Origin: Phycisphaeraceae bacterium | GTDB taxonomy: Bacteria > Planctomycetota > Phycisphaerae > Phycisphaerales > Phycisphaeraceae | Length of the DNA stretch: 64,000 nucleotides | NCBI GenBank assembly: GCA_029260715.1 | Contig: JAJDCS010000043.1 | Location: 62,001-126,000, forward strand | Reading direction: 5' to 3' | Shown: positions 16,958 through 24,767 of the stretch, piece by piece | How positions within the stretch are numbered: the first letter of the stretch is position 1 | How the letters are laid out: each line of letters begins with the position of its first letter | Translations under genes and position numbers: made by a program | The notes under the pieces: generated by a model | The model's input: only the letters and a program-made list of their open reading frames with translations | What the model was told of the DNA's origin: nothing | The model's database searches: none

Positions 16958-17488
16958 ATGAACATACTCCGAGTCGCGCTAAGTGTCTTCCTCGCCTGGG
17001 TGGCGTACCGCCATGCAACCATGTGGGGACGTATGTTCATGAATCTCGAAGGCATGAAGTCACCCATCGAGGTGAGTCCTGCGTACCTCAATCCCCTCTC
17101 ACGCCTCATCTTGTTTCCAGGAGTGCAGTTGGCGTTGCTCGCCGCCACATGGGCGGTCTTTCCATACGGGCACTGGGGACTCGTGGCCGCCCTCATCTCT
17201 TGGTGGGGTCATAAGTCCGGCATGCGCTGTGAGCTACTTCGTTCCTTTGTGCGTCAGCTTCTCATGCACCTCGAAGAGGGCGTGCCACTTGATGAAGCGT
17301 GGCCAGCGGCAAACCAGACAATCACAGCACTCACAGGCATGCAGAACATCAACGTGGATCAACACGCTGGAGACCCCAGAGCCCTAGTGTCATACGTCGT
17401 CCGCACGACCCGAAGTCGCGGGGAGGCTCAAGACATCGCAAGCCGCTGGGCACAACTGGGGCCGGGTGCCACGGCCAGCGAGCGCTAG
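16958..17488 (+). CDS. Hypothetical membrane protein, C-terminus formed by a REP element
   Basis: Unrecognised 176-residue protein. An N-terminal helix (about 3-20), two adjoining hydrophobic segments around residues 50-85 (LILFPGVQLALLAATWAVF, GHWGLVAALISWWG) and a helical C-terminal half with LLRSFVRQLLMHLEEGVPLDEAW are visible. The last residues GPGATASER and the stop codon are encoded by REP copy 2, so the original 3' end has probably been replaced. A GAAGGATGAG stretch 4-13 bases before the ATG could serve as a Shine-Dalgarno. It is bracketed by REP copies 1 and 2, next to the RAYT gene. Whether it is functional is unclear. Confidence 0.5.
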   Translation: MNILRVALSVFLAWVAYRHATMWGRMFMNLEGMKSPIEVSPAYLNPLSRLILFPGVQLALLAATWAVFPYGHWGLVAALISWWGHKSGMRCELLRSFVRQLLMHLEEGVPLDEAWPAANQTITALTGMQNINVDQHAGDPRALVSYVVRTTRSRGEAQDIASRWAQLGPGATASER

Positions 17489-17514
17489 CGAGTCGGCCGT
17501 GCCGAATTCAAGGT
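17461..17514 (-). repeat. REP-like element, copy 2 (inverted)
   Basis: The reverse complement of copies 1, 3 and 4: GCCGGGTGCCACGGCCAGCG, then a short centre, then GAGTCGGCCGTGCCGAATTC. It overlaps the 3' end of the preceding reading frame and lies only 12 bases beyond the end of the RAYT gene. Confidence 0.85.
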
Positions 17515-17525
17515 GACGTCCGAGT

Positions 17526-18087
17526 TCACAAGATCACCGTCTGATCAATCACCGGCGTTGATTCATCCCGCATCCCTACGTACCACCGCGCCGAAGACCA
17601 CGGCCAGTCCGTAGCCACCCGCACCAACCCACGCGCAACCGGGTTGTTGTGGATGTAATCGACCTTCTGCTCAAACTCCTCGCTGGAAACGATATTACGG
17701 TCGTAGCCCCCGCCCGGCTGCCAGAAGCGGGCCTTGCCGTGCCGGTCAGTGATACGTGGCAGGACCGATGCGTATAAGTTTTCGCCATCGCCCAAGCACG
17801 CGGTTGGCGAATCCGCCTTTCAACCGACTCAGAACAACGGCGACGGGGAACGCGGGCAGCCGCGGCTCGATCAGCAGGTGCACATGTTCGGGCATGACCA
17901 CCCACGCCAGCAAGCGGAACCGGGTCTCCTCCCGCGTTTTGATCAGATGCGCCACGAAAGCGTTTTTGATACGGTCGTTGGCGAAAAGGGTATGCCGTTT
18001 GTAACACGAAAATGTCAGGAAGCGGGCGTGGTGGGGGATGTCAAAGCGTCGGCGTATCTTCCGATGCACAACGGGTTGGGGCGGCAT
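17526..18087 (-). pseudogene. REP-associated tyrosine transposase (RAYT, Y1_Tnp/IS200-like), frameshifted
   Basis: Two overlapping minus-strand frames together make one RAYT protein. The first (18087-17746) begins MPPQPVVHRKIRRRFDI and carries the HUH motif in VVMPEHVHLLIEP. The second (up to 17526) carries RFWQPGGGYDRNI, YIHNNPVARGLV and DWPWSSARWY, classical RAYT C-terminal blocks. The switch is needed near 17776-17790, just after RVLGRWRKL, and fits a single-base insertion (or two-base loss) in a stretch reading CGAAAACTTATACGC. So it is either inactivated or uses a frameshift. Inverted REP copies flank it on both sides, the standard context for these enzymes, which recognise REP hairpins. 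Confidence 0.85.
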
Positions 18088-18144
18088 GAATGAATCATAC
18101 CCCGATATGCCTGGCGTCGTAGACGCGGTTGGCGGTCCGCACGG

Positions 18145-18200
18145 TCACTTCGAGGTCGGCACGGCCGACTCGCTAGCGCTCGCTGGCCGTGGCACCCGAC
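18145..18200 (+). repeat. REP-like element, copy 3
   Basis: Begins TCACTTCGAGGTCGGCACGG, continues through the same ACTCGCTAGCGCTCGC centre as copy 2 and ends GGCCGTGGCACCC. It forms the upstream flank of the RAYT gene, inverted relative to copy 2. Confidence 0.85.
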
Positions 18201-18258
18201 ACACGTTCTAGCGTTGTGACGCGTGGCACTGCCCCGCCGCCGCGTTATGATCTTGGTT

Positions 18259-18699
18259 ATGGGCAAGACCAAGAAAAAACGAGTCAAGAAGGTTAAGCCG
18301 CCTGAGAGCGGCTACCCGGTGCCGCCGCACATCATCGGGATGGACTGGATCGAGTTGCCGGTACGCAGCCCGGCCGCCAGCGCCGAGCTTTACCGCCAGA
18401 TCGGCTTTTCGCCGCGTGGGTCGGTGGGCGCCACCCGCCTGATCGCCATAGGCGGGACGGTGTTTGTGCTCAAGCGAAGCGGCGTGCGCACGGCAAAGCC
18501 CGCCAACGGGGTGTTGATTCAGATGCCGGTCGATAATGTCGATTTAAAGCGAGAGCAGCTCAAGGCGATTGGGCTACGCCCCGGCCCGCTGCGCCGCCAG
18601 AAGCGGGGCGACCGGTTTTTCCAGTGGCGTGACCCCGACGGGCACACGCTGCGGTTCGTGGGGCCCGCTCGCCGCCCGGGCGAGAAGATGTTGAGCTAG
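18259..18699 (+). CDS. VOC (glyoxalase/dioxygenase fold) family protein
   Basis: Small cytoplasmic protein of about 146 residues with a lysine-rich start MGKTKKKRVKKVKPP and one vicinal-oxygen-chelate module: GMDWIELPVRSPAASAELYR, QIGFSPRG, MPVDNVDLKREQLKAIGLRP, FFQWRDPDGHTLRFVGPARR. The ending DPDGHTLRFVG is the usual VOC C-terminal strand. The ligand is unknown; a full metal triad cannot be confirmed by eye. A TATGAT hexamer (18246-18251) ends exactly seven bases before the ATG at 18259, so a leaderless transcript is likely. The frame extends to 18223, but that part precedes the predicted transcription start. Confidence 0.75.
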   Translation: MGKTKKKRVKKVKPPESGYPVPPHIIGMDWIELPVRSPAASAELYRQIGFSPRGSVGATRLIAIGGTVFVLKRSGVRTAKPANGVLIQMPVDNVDLKREQLKAIGLRPGPLRRQKRGDRFFQWRDPDGHTLRFVGPARRPGEKMLS

Positions 18700-18832
18700 T
18701 AACCACCGACCACGAGGTAGGGCTTCGTCGTCTAAGCGGGTCGGACGGGGTCATCCGGTTGCTTGAGATGGCCGTCAAGGTCTTGATCACCAACGGTTAC
18801 TACAATAGCCCGCCGACCCCGAGACCCGCACG

Positions 18833-19375
18833 ATGACCCAACTGCCAGCCCTGTTAGCCCAGTCCGCCACGCAGGCGCCCCAGCCCGATAGCTCGCTGGT
18901 GTTGTGGGCCGTGATCCTGATCGGCGTGGCGGTGGTGCTGTTTTTTTTAGAAGTGATTATCCCGTCGGGCGGGGTGATCGGGTTCTGCTCGGCGGTGTCG
19001 CTGGTGGCGGGGATTGTGATGCTGTTCCGCTTTAACACCACGCTGGGGCTGGTGGGGGCGACGCTGTCACTGATCGCTGTGCCGTTCATGTTCGCGTTCG
19101 CGCTTAAGCTGTGGAAGAACACCCCGATCGCCCAGGCGTTGCTGCTCAAGACACCGCCCCGCGACACCGGCGACGACGCTAACGGCTCGGCGTTGGCATC
19201 GCTACGCGGCGAGCAGGGCAAGGCGATGACGGACCTGCGCCCGGTGGGGACGTGCCTGATCAACGGCAGTCGACACGAATGCTTAGCGGAGACGGGGCTG
19301 ATCGAGTCGGGCAGCGAGGTGGAGGTGGTGTCCGTCGACGGCAACGAGATCAAGGTGCGCCAGGTGGGGGCATGA
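18833..19375 (+). CDS. NfeD-like membrane protein
   Basis: A 180-residue protein with three closely spaced membrane helices (about 22-45, 50-67, 72-92) followed by a cytoplasmic OB-fold-like domain ending VEVVSVDGNEIKVRQVG, the NfeD C-terminal pattern (GxALTDLRPxGxxxING is recognisable as GKAMTDLRPVGTCLING). NfeD proteins partner with SPFH/stomatin-like proteins or membrane proteases; neither is adjacent here. A TACAAT hexamer lies about 27 bases before the ATG. It converges with the fliN-like gene. Confidence 0.85.
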   Translation: MTQLPALLAQSATQAPQPDSSLVLWAVILIGVAVVLFFLEVIIPSGGVIGFCSAVSLVAGIVMLFRFNTTLGLVGATLSLIAVPFMFAFALKLWKNTPIAQALLLKTPPRDTGDDANGSALASLRGEQGKAMTDLRPVGTCLINGSRHECLAETGLIESGSEVEVVSVDGNEIKVRQVGA

Positions 19376-19398
19376 GCGGCGGGCCGGTGGTGTGCGCG

Positions 19399-19668
19399 TT
19401 ACGCCCCGCCCAAGGCCTCGACGATTTGGCGAGGCGAGTCAACGGAGCTGACACGGATCCCGAAGTTCTCCCCGACTTTTACCGCTGTGCCTTGGCCGAT
19501 CGACTTGTTGTTGATCAGCAGTTCCAGTTCGGCTTCGGCGGGCTTGTTGAGCTCAAGCAGCGCCCCCGGGGCTAGCGACAGCACGTCGTCCATGGACATA
19601 TGACGCTCGCCCAATTGGACGATCACCGGGACGGTGAGCTTCAAGATCGTTGCGAGGTCGGTAGGCAT
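19399..19668 (-). CDS. FliN/SpoA-domain protein (flagellar motor switch-like), orphan
   Basis: An 89-residue protein made almost entirely of one SpoA (surface presentation of antigens) domain: VPVIVQLGERHMSMDDVLSL, PGALLELNKPAEAELELLIN, and TAVKVGENFGIRVSSV. This matches the C-terminal domain of FliN, the C-ring protein that binds CheY and sets rotation direction; type III secretion homologues share the fold. No other flagellar gene is near. It could be the real FliN encoded apart from its operon or an auxiliary copy. Confidence 0.85.
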   Translation of the reverse strand: MPTDLATILKLTVPVIVQLGERHMSMDDVLSLAPGALLELNKPAEAELELLINNKSIGQGTAVKVGENFGIRVSSVDSPRQIVEALGGA

Positions 19669-19739
19669 GTCATTGTTATCGGTTTGATGCGGTGTGATCC
19701 TGTAACGGCGGCGTCAAGCGGCCGAGCCGATATCCCGGG

Positions 19740-21338
19740 TTAATCAGCCATAAATGCTTTCTGTGCCAGATCGACCGCTTTGGCCATGGCCGCGGCTTTG
19801 CTGACGGTTTCTTGGTGTTCGGTGTCGGGGTCGCTGTCGGCGACGATACCCGCCCCGGCTTGGATGTGCACGACCCAGCCGTCGGCGGGCGACGGGGCGG
19901 GGGTGATCACCATGGTGCGTAGGGCGATGGCCATGTCCATATTGCCTGCGAAGTCGGCGTAGCCCACGGCCCCGGCGTAGGGCCCGCGGCGAGAGGGCTC
20001 CAGTTCATCAATGATCTGCATGGCCCGGATTTTGGGTGCCCCGCTAACCGTGCCGACCGGCAGCGTGTGGCGCAGCGCGTCCCAGCAGGTGTGGTCGTTT
20101 TTGAGTCGGCCGATGACGGTGGAGCTGATGTGCATGACGTGGCTGTACCGCTCGACGGCCATGATCTCGGGCAAGCGGATCGACGCCGGCTCACAGACGC
20201 GACCCACGTCGTTGCGGCCCAGATCGACGAGCATGATGTGCTCTGCCCGTTCTTTGGGGTCGGCCAGCAGTTGGGCTTCCAGGTCGGCGTCTTCTTTTTC
20301 GGTGCGTCCGCGTCGGCGCGTGCCCGCAAGCGGGCGGCTGGTCACTTCGTTGCCGTGGACGCGGCAAAGAATCTCCGGGCTTGAGCCGACCAGCATGCCC
20401 CCGTCGATCTGAAGATAAAACATATAAGGCGACGGGTTCACCACGCGCAACGCCCGGTAGACGTCGAACGGGTCGGCCTCGGTGCGCAGCTCGAACCGCT
20501 GGCTGGGCACGACCTGGAAGATGTCGCCGGCGGTGATGTATTGCTTGGCTTTTTCGACGGCGCGTTGGTAGCCGCCTTGGCCCATGTTGCTTGGTGGCAG
20601 CGTGGGCGGCGGGGCGTGCAGATCGACTTCGCCCAGCGGCAGCTCGGCGATACGGGTGTTGCCGGTGGCGGGCGCGCACGACCGCGGGGTTTGCAGCCGC
20701 GTGACGAGTTCATCGAGCCGCTGCTCACCGGCGGTGTACGCCCCTTTGAGCGACCCGCATTCAGTCGACAAGACATTTGTGATGACGAGGATCGTCTTCT
20801 GCACGTGGTCGAACGCGACGAGGTCGCGGTACAGCCCCATGTGCATGTCGGGCAGGTTCCGGTCGTCGGGCGGTGGGGCCGAGAGCTTCTCGCCTTCTAG
20901 ATACCGCACCGTGTCATACCCCGCGAAGCCGACCCACCCGCCGGTGAAGTCGGGCAGGTGTTCCAAAGAGGTGTAGCCCCAGTTGGCGGTGAGTTTCTGT
21001 ACCTCTTGAAAGGGATCGTCACTTTGAAAACTGCGTGATTGATCGGGGTTGGCCGCGTCGGTGAAACGGATTTGTTTGCCGCGCGCAACCAGTTGATACA
21101 TGGGGCGCGCCCCGATGTAGCTGTACCGCCCGACGCGGTCGCCGCCCACGACGGATTCGAGCAGGAAGCTCGGTGCCATGCGGTCGTCGGGCGCGACGAG
21201 GCGCCGGTACGCCAGCACGGGCGTGAGCGTGTCGCTCATGAGCCTGCGGAAGATCGGGACTACCACCGCCCCGTGAGACGCCCCCGCGCCTTCGACGCGC
21301 TTCTTGAAAGACTCAAAATCGGGCTGGGTGTGTGGCAT
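19740..21338 (-). CDS. trpE: Anthranilate synthase component I
   Basis: Chorismate-dependent enzyme that forms anthranilate with ammonia supplied by TrpG. Its 532 residues include an N-terminal regulatory half with the LLESVVGGDRVGRYSYIG stretch near residue 60 (tryptophan-binding LLES element) and the chorismate-binding domain with FQVVPSQRFELRT, SPEILCRV, PLAGTRRRGRTEKED, LVDLGRNDVGRV, PVGTVSGAPKIRAMQII and IQAGAGIVADSDPDTEHQET. All are intact. TrpG is not adjacent. It could in principle be a para-aminobenzoate synthase, but the LLES element and length favour TrpE. Confidence 0.94.
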   Translation of the reverse strand: MPHTQPDFESFKKRVEGAGASHGAVVVPIFRRLMSDTLTPVLAYRRLVAPDDRMAPSFLLESVVGGDRVGRYSYIGARPMYQLVARGKQIRFTDAANPDQSRSFQSDDPFQEVQKLTANWGYTSLEHLPDFTGGWVGFAGYDTVRYLEGEKLSAPPPDDRNLPDMHMGLYRDLVAFDHVQKTILVITNVLSTECGSLKGAYTAGEQRLDELVTRLQTPRSCAPATGNTRIAELPLGEVDLHAPPPTLPPSNMGQGGYQRAVEKAKQYITAGDIFQVVPSQRFELRTEADPFDVYRALRVVNPSPYMFYLQIDGGMLVGSSPEILCRVHGNEVTSRPLAGTRRRGRTEKEDADLEAQLLADPKERAEHIMLVDLGRNDVGRVCEPASIRLPEIMAVERYSHVMHISSTVIGRLKNDHTCWDALRHTLPVGTVSGAPKIRAMQIIDELEPSRRGPYAGAVGYADFAGNMDMAIALRTMVITPAPSPADGWVVHIQAGAGIVADSDPDTEHQETVSKAAAMAKAVDLAQKAFMAD

Positions 21339-21382
21339 GACGCGTTTGTGATCTTAGGGCACGGCCCGCGCGTAAGCGTGGC

Positions 21383-21784
21383 CTAGGCTTCGCCGGGTTC
21401 GTCGAGCGGTTCGGGGTGGAGGTTGGCGGATTCGCCGCGCGCGCGTTTTTCGTTGTACTTCTTGACCCACGATTCCCAGCTCTTGCCGGCGGCGGTGTCG
21501 CGCCCGGAGAATTCAATCTTGACCAGGTCTTTGTAAAGCAGCGTGATCTGTTCGCCGCCGTTGCTGGGGACCAGCCGCAGATACGGCTGGGGCGCGTCGG
21601 CGCGGCGGTCGAAGATGTAGCCCTCGACGGTTTGGCCGTCGGCGGTGTGCAGGGTAACGTCCCCGCGGTAGTCGAAGGCTTGCTCGATGGCTTCGACCCG
21701 CAGGGCGTCGGAGGTGAACGACACGGCTATCCCCTGGGCGGTGCTGGCGTTGGGGGGCGTGGGTTGTGCTGATGATTCGGTCAT
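21383..21784 (-). CDS. Conserved hypothetical protein
   Basis: A 133-residue soluble protein, not recognised. A beta-rich centre (VEAIEQAFDYRGDVTLHTAD, TVEGYIFDRRADA, YLRLVPSNGGEQITLLYKDL, VKIEFSGRDTAAGK) looks like a small barrel or Sm-like fold, followed by a charged tail SWESWVKKYNEKRARGES. It lies 44 bases upstream of trpE on the same strand and may be co-transcribed. A TAGACT hexamer ends nine bases before the ATG. No catalytic motif is visible. Confidence 0.6.
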   Translation of the reverse strand: MTESSAQPTPPNASTAQGIAVSFTSDALRVEAIEQAFDYRGDVTLHTADGQTVEGYIFDRRADAPQPYLRLVPSNGGEQITLLYKDLVKIEFSGRDTAAGKSWESWVKKYNEKRARGESANLHPEPLDEPGEA

Positions 21785-21942
21785 ATGGCCGATAGTCTAT
21801 GCAGTCATGCGCCGCCCCGCACGCGGGTGGATTTGCCCAGCGGGCTGCGCGGCGCGGGTTTGAACGGTTAAGATGACCCGTGAGGCGGCGTCTGCCCCAT
21901 TATTAAAGCGTCTGCAGCCGGTGAAGGCGCCGGGACGAAGCA

Positions 21943-23520
21943 ATGAACGTAGAGAGTTTTTTTTCTCATCACGGCCTTGAGGAAAACCCCTTCGGCGCCG
22001 AAGAGGCGCGCCACGACACGGTCTACAGCCGGCTGATCGAGTCGACCACGTCGCACCCGGATTTCGCGAAGATCCTGGGGCAGATCGACCAGCCGCGCAC
22101 GTCGGTGGTGTTCGGCGAAAAGGGCAGCGGTAAGACAGCGATCCGTCTGCTGATCGGCAAGCGCGTGGCCCGACACAACCAGGACCACGCCGACCGACGC
22201 ACGCTGCTGGTGGCTTACGACGACCTGAACCCGTTTTTAGATCGGGTCATGCAGCGCCGTCGCGGCGAGATGGGGTTCCACCTGACGGCCAAGACCAGTC
22301 CCGACCAGATGCTCGAATCCTTCCGCTTGGAGGACCACCAAGACGCGGTCCTGTCGCTGGCGGTGACGAAAGTGGTCGACGGGTTCTTGGGCACCAGCGA
22401 GGGCTCGGGCGAGGCGATCCCGCTGCCCGACGGGTTTGCGAAGAAGATCAAAAAATTACCCAGGCAGGCGCGCGTGGACTTAGCCGTGCTGGCCATGCTC
22501 TACGACCAGCCGCGCACGGGCACGTACGCCCAGCGGTGGCGAGCGTTGCGCGCGAAGCTGCGCATGAAGCGGATGTTCCCCGTGCATTTGCTTCGTGTGT
22601 TTGGGACGGTGTCGGCTGTTATTTCGGCGGGGCTTTTTATTTCACGTCTGTTTATGTCGGACGAGCCGATTTGGCTGGTGCCTGCTGCGGGTGCGACGCT
22701 GGCTGTGGCCGTGGCGCTGTGGGCGACATGGGCTTGGCAGCACACCAAGACGTGGTGGCTGGCGAGGCGCATCCACCACGAGCTGTTAGCGGTGGAGCGC
22801 AAGACCGGTGAGCTGCGCGCCATGCTGCTTGAATTGCCCAAGCAGGACATGCTCAGCCAGCCCTGGCCCATAGCGATGAAGGGGGGCGGGGGCAGCAGAA
22901 GCGAAGCGGGGAACCAGGACAGCCGGTATCAGCTCACGTCGCGGTTGCTGGGTGTGCTTGGCGTGGTGGGTTACACGGGGGTGATGGTGCTGGTCGATCG
23001 CGTGGACGAGCCGACGCTGGTCTGCGGCCACGCGCAGCGCATGCGGTCGGTCGTCTGGCCGATGCTGGATAACAAATTTCTCCAGCAAGACGGGGTGGGC
23101 GTCAAGCTGCTGCTGCCGCTGGAACTTCGCCACCTGTTGCACAAAGAGTCTGCCGACTTTTTTCAGGAGGCCCGCCTCGACAAGCAGAACCTGGTCGACC
23201 GCCTAACCTGGTCCGGCGCGACGCTGTACGACCTGTGCACCACACGGCTGCGCGCTTGCCGCAAGGAAAACCCGGACACGGCCTACCTGACCGATCTGTT
23301 CGATCAAGACGTGACGCGCGAGATGCTCATCGACGCGCTGGAGCAGATGCACCAGCCTCGCGACGCGTTCAAATTCCTATACACCGTCATCCAAGAGCAC
23401 TGCCGGATGATGACCCAGGACCAAGCCGCCTACCGCATCCCGCGGTTGACACTTGAATCGGCGCGACGTCAGCAGTCGCAGCGCGTGCAGGAGTTGCACC
23501 GTGGGCTGGCGCCGGCGTAG
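21943..23520 (+). CDS. Membrane-spanning P-loop ATPase of unknown function
   Basis: A 525-residue protein starting MNVESFFSHHGLEENPFG, reminiscent of ExeA/AAA-type ATPases. Walker A is GEKGSGKT (residues 58-65) and a Walker-B-like VMVLVDRVDE lies near 346-356. Between them, about 215-265, are two hydrophobic helices (GTVSAVISAGLFISRLF, LVPAAGATLAVAVALWATWA), so the NTPase domain is interrupted by a membrane hairpin, a layout recalling KAP-type NTPases. The C-terminal third is helical. It seems to be transcribed alone. It may be a signalling or defence-type NTPase, but this is inference; no partner identifies its role. Confidence 0.6.
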   Translation: MNVESFFSHHGLEENPFGAEEARHDTVYSRLIESTTSHPDFAKILGQIDQPRTSVVFGEKGSGKTAIRLLIGKRVARHNQDHADRRTLLVAYDDLNPFLDRVMQRRRGEMGFHLTAKTSPDQMLESFRLEDHQDAVLSLAVTKVVDGFLGTSEGSGEAIPLPDGFAKKIKKLPRQARVDLAVLAMLYDQPRTGTYAQRWRALRAKLRMKRMFPVHLLRVFGTVSAVISAGLFISRLFMSDEPIWLVPAAGATLAVAVALWATWAWQHTKTWWLARRIHHELLAVERKTGELRAMLLELPKQDMLSQPWPIAMKGGGGSRSEAGNQDSRYQLTSRLLGVLGVVGYTGVMVLVDRVDEPTLVCGHAQRMRSVVWPMLDNKFLQQDGVGVKLLLPLELRHLLHKESADFFQEARLDKQNLVDRLTWSGATLYDLCTTRLRACRKENPDTAYLTDLFDQDVTREMLIDALEQMHQPRDAFKFLYTVIQEHCRMMTQDQAAYRIPRLTLESARRQQSQRVQELHRGLAPA

Positions 23521-23759
23521 GTGTCGGTGGGTCGAGGCGTGGCGCTGCCTTTGAGTATAAAGCCGTACGGCGTGCGCGGTGTTTTCCACACCGTGTTGCA
23601 GTTGGATCGAAAGCGATACCGCTTTGTGGTAGTGTTTTAGTGCAGTTCGTTACGGGCTTGGCCCGATAAGGCCAATGCCGCCGGGGTGACGGTTCAAGTT
23701 GCCGGACACGTCGTGTACGCGGTTACACGGAAGTAAACTTTTTTCAGGAGAGATCCATC

Positions 23760-24644
23760 ATGATCTTGCAAGGAAACAAGGCGGTGCGTCACGGGTCTTT
23801 GGTCGTGGCTGGGGCGGCTGTCGTTTGTTTGGCGTTGATGCCCGTTGCGGCGCAGGCACAGGAAGGGCCAAACCAAGGGAAGGTGTCGGCGAGCGCGGGA
23901 GTCGACGTGACCAACGCCTACTTTTATCGCGGGCTGTTTCAAGAAAACCAGGGGGTGATCGTTCAGCCGTGGATGGACCTCACGTTGGCGATCAACGACA
24001 CAACGAGCCTGACGTTCGGCATCTGGAACAGCTTCCACGACGCGCAGACGGGCGCCACCGCCAACGGCACGGGCCCGGACCCGTGGTACGAAGCGGACCT
24101 CTACATCACCCTGTCCAAGACGCTGACGGACACACTCGAAGGCAGCGTGACCTACACCAGCTACACCAGCCCCAACGACGCGTTTGCCACGATCAACGAG
24201 TTCGCGCTTGGCTTGGCGATCGACGACAGCGAAATCTGGGGCGACACCCTGCCCGGTGGGTTGCAGCCCGCGTTCACGGTCGCTTTTGAATCTGATGGCT
24301 CGGCGCTTGGGCCCGACGAGGGCATCTATTTCGAGTTCGCCATCGAGCCTAGCTGCACGCTGATTGAGAGCGCGGACTACCCGGTGACACTCTCGATACC
24401 GTTTACGCTGGGTCTGAGCCTGACCGACTACTACGGCGGTGCTACCAACGACCCCAACTTCGGTTTCTTTCAGGTCGGCGCGGTGGTGAGCATGCCGATT
24501 TCGTGCATCCCCGCCGACTACGGCGCATGGGAAGCCAGCCTGGGCGTGCACTTGTTGTACCTCAGCGAGAACACGGAACTGCTCAACGACGACCAGGACG
24601 ACACCGAAATCATCATCAACTTCGGGATCAGCATGGGGTATTGA
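23760..24644 (+). CDS. TorF-like putative outer-membrane porin
   Basis: A signal peptide (basic start, then VVAGAAVVCLALMPVAAQAQ) precedes about 260 residues of alternating beta strands ending in an aromatic C-terminal residue (FGISMGY), as in outer-membrane barrels. The first mature strand, SASAGVDVTNAYFYRGLFQE, matches the Gcw_chp/TorF opening (GVxSxYxxRG). It probably forms a channel or structural barrel. A CAGGAGAG Shine-Dalgarno lies nine bases before the ATG, and a strong terminator follows at 24687. It is likely a monocistronic gene. Confidence 0.75.
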   Translation: MILQGNKAVRHGSLVVAGAAVVCLALMPVAAQAQEGPNQGKVSASAGVDVTNAYFYRGLFQENQGVIVQPWMDLTLAINDTTSLTFGIWNSFHDAQTGATANGTGPDPWYEADLYITLSKTLTDTLEGSVTYTSYTSPNDAFATINEFALGLAIDDSEIWGDTLPGGLQPAFTVAFESDGSALGPDEGIYFEFAIEPSCTLIESADYPVTLSIPFTLGLSLTDYYGGATNDPNFGFFQVGAVVSMPISCIPADYGAWEASLGVHLLYLSENTELLNDDQDDTEIIINFGISMGY

Positions 24645-24686
24645 TCGCGACGCGATTGTCCAGCCCCGTATCACAATCGATCATTA

Positions 24687-24723
24687 AAGAAGCCCACGGC
24701 TTGCGTCCGTGGGCTTCTTGTTT
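24687..24723 (+). terminator. Rho-independent terminator after the porin gene
   Basis: A perfect 13-bp stem, AAGAAGCCCACGG (24687-24699) with CCGTGGGCTTCTT (24707-24719), has a seven-base loop and is followed by GTTTGG. It separates the porin from the convergent fabF. The A-rich left flank lets it work in both directions. Confidence 0.9.
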
Positions 24724-24767
24724 GGTGGGCTGGGTGTGGCGCGTCGGTGCGGCGGGGCGGCGGGGCG

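Noticed and set aside
23694-24674. A 326-codon minus-strand frame opposite the porin
   Set aside because: Valine/arginine-rich shadow without any recognisable domain; the plus-strand gene has a signal peptide, Shine-Dalgarno and terminator.
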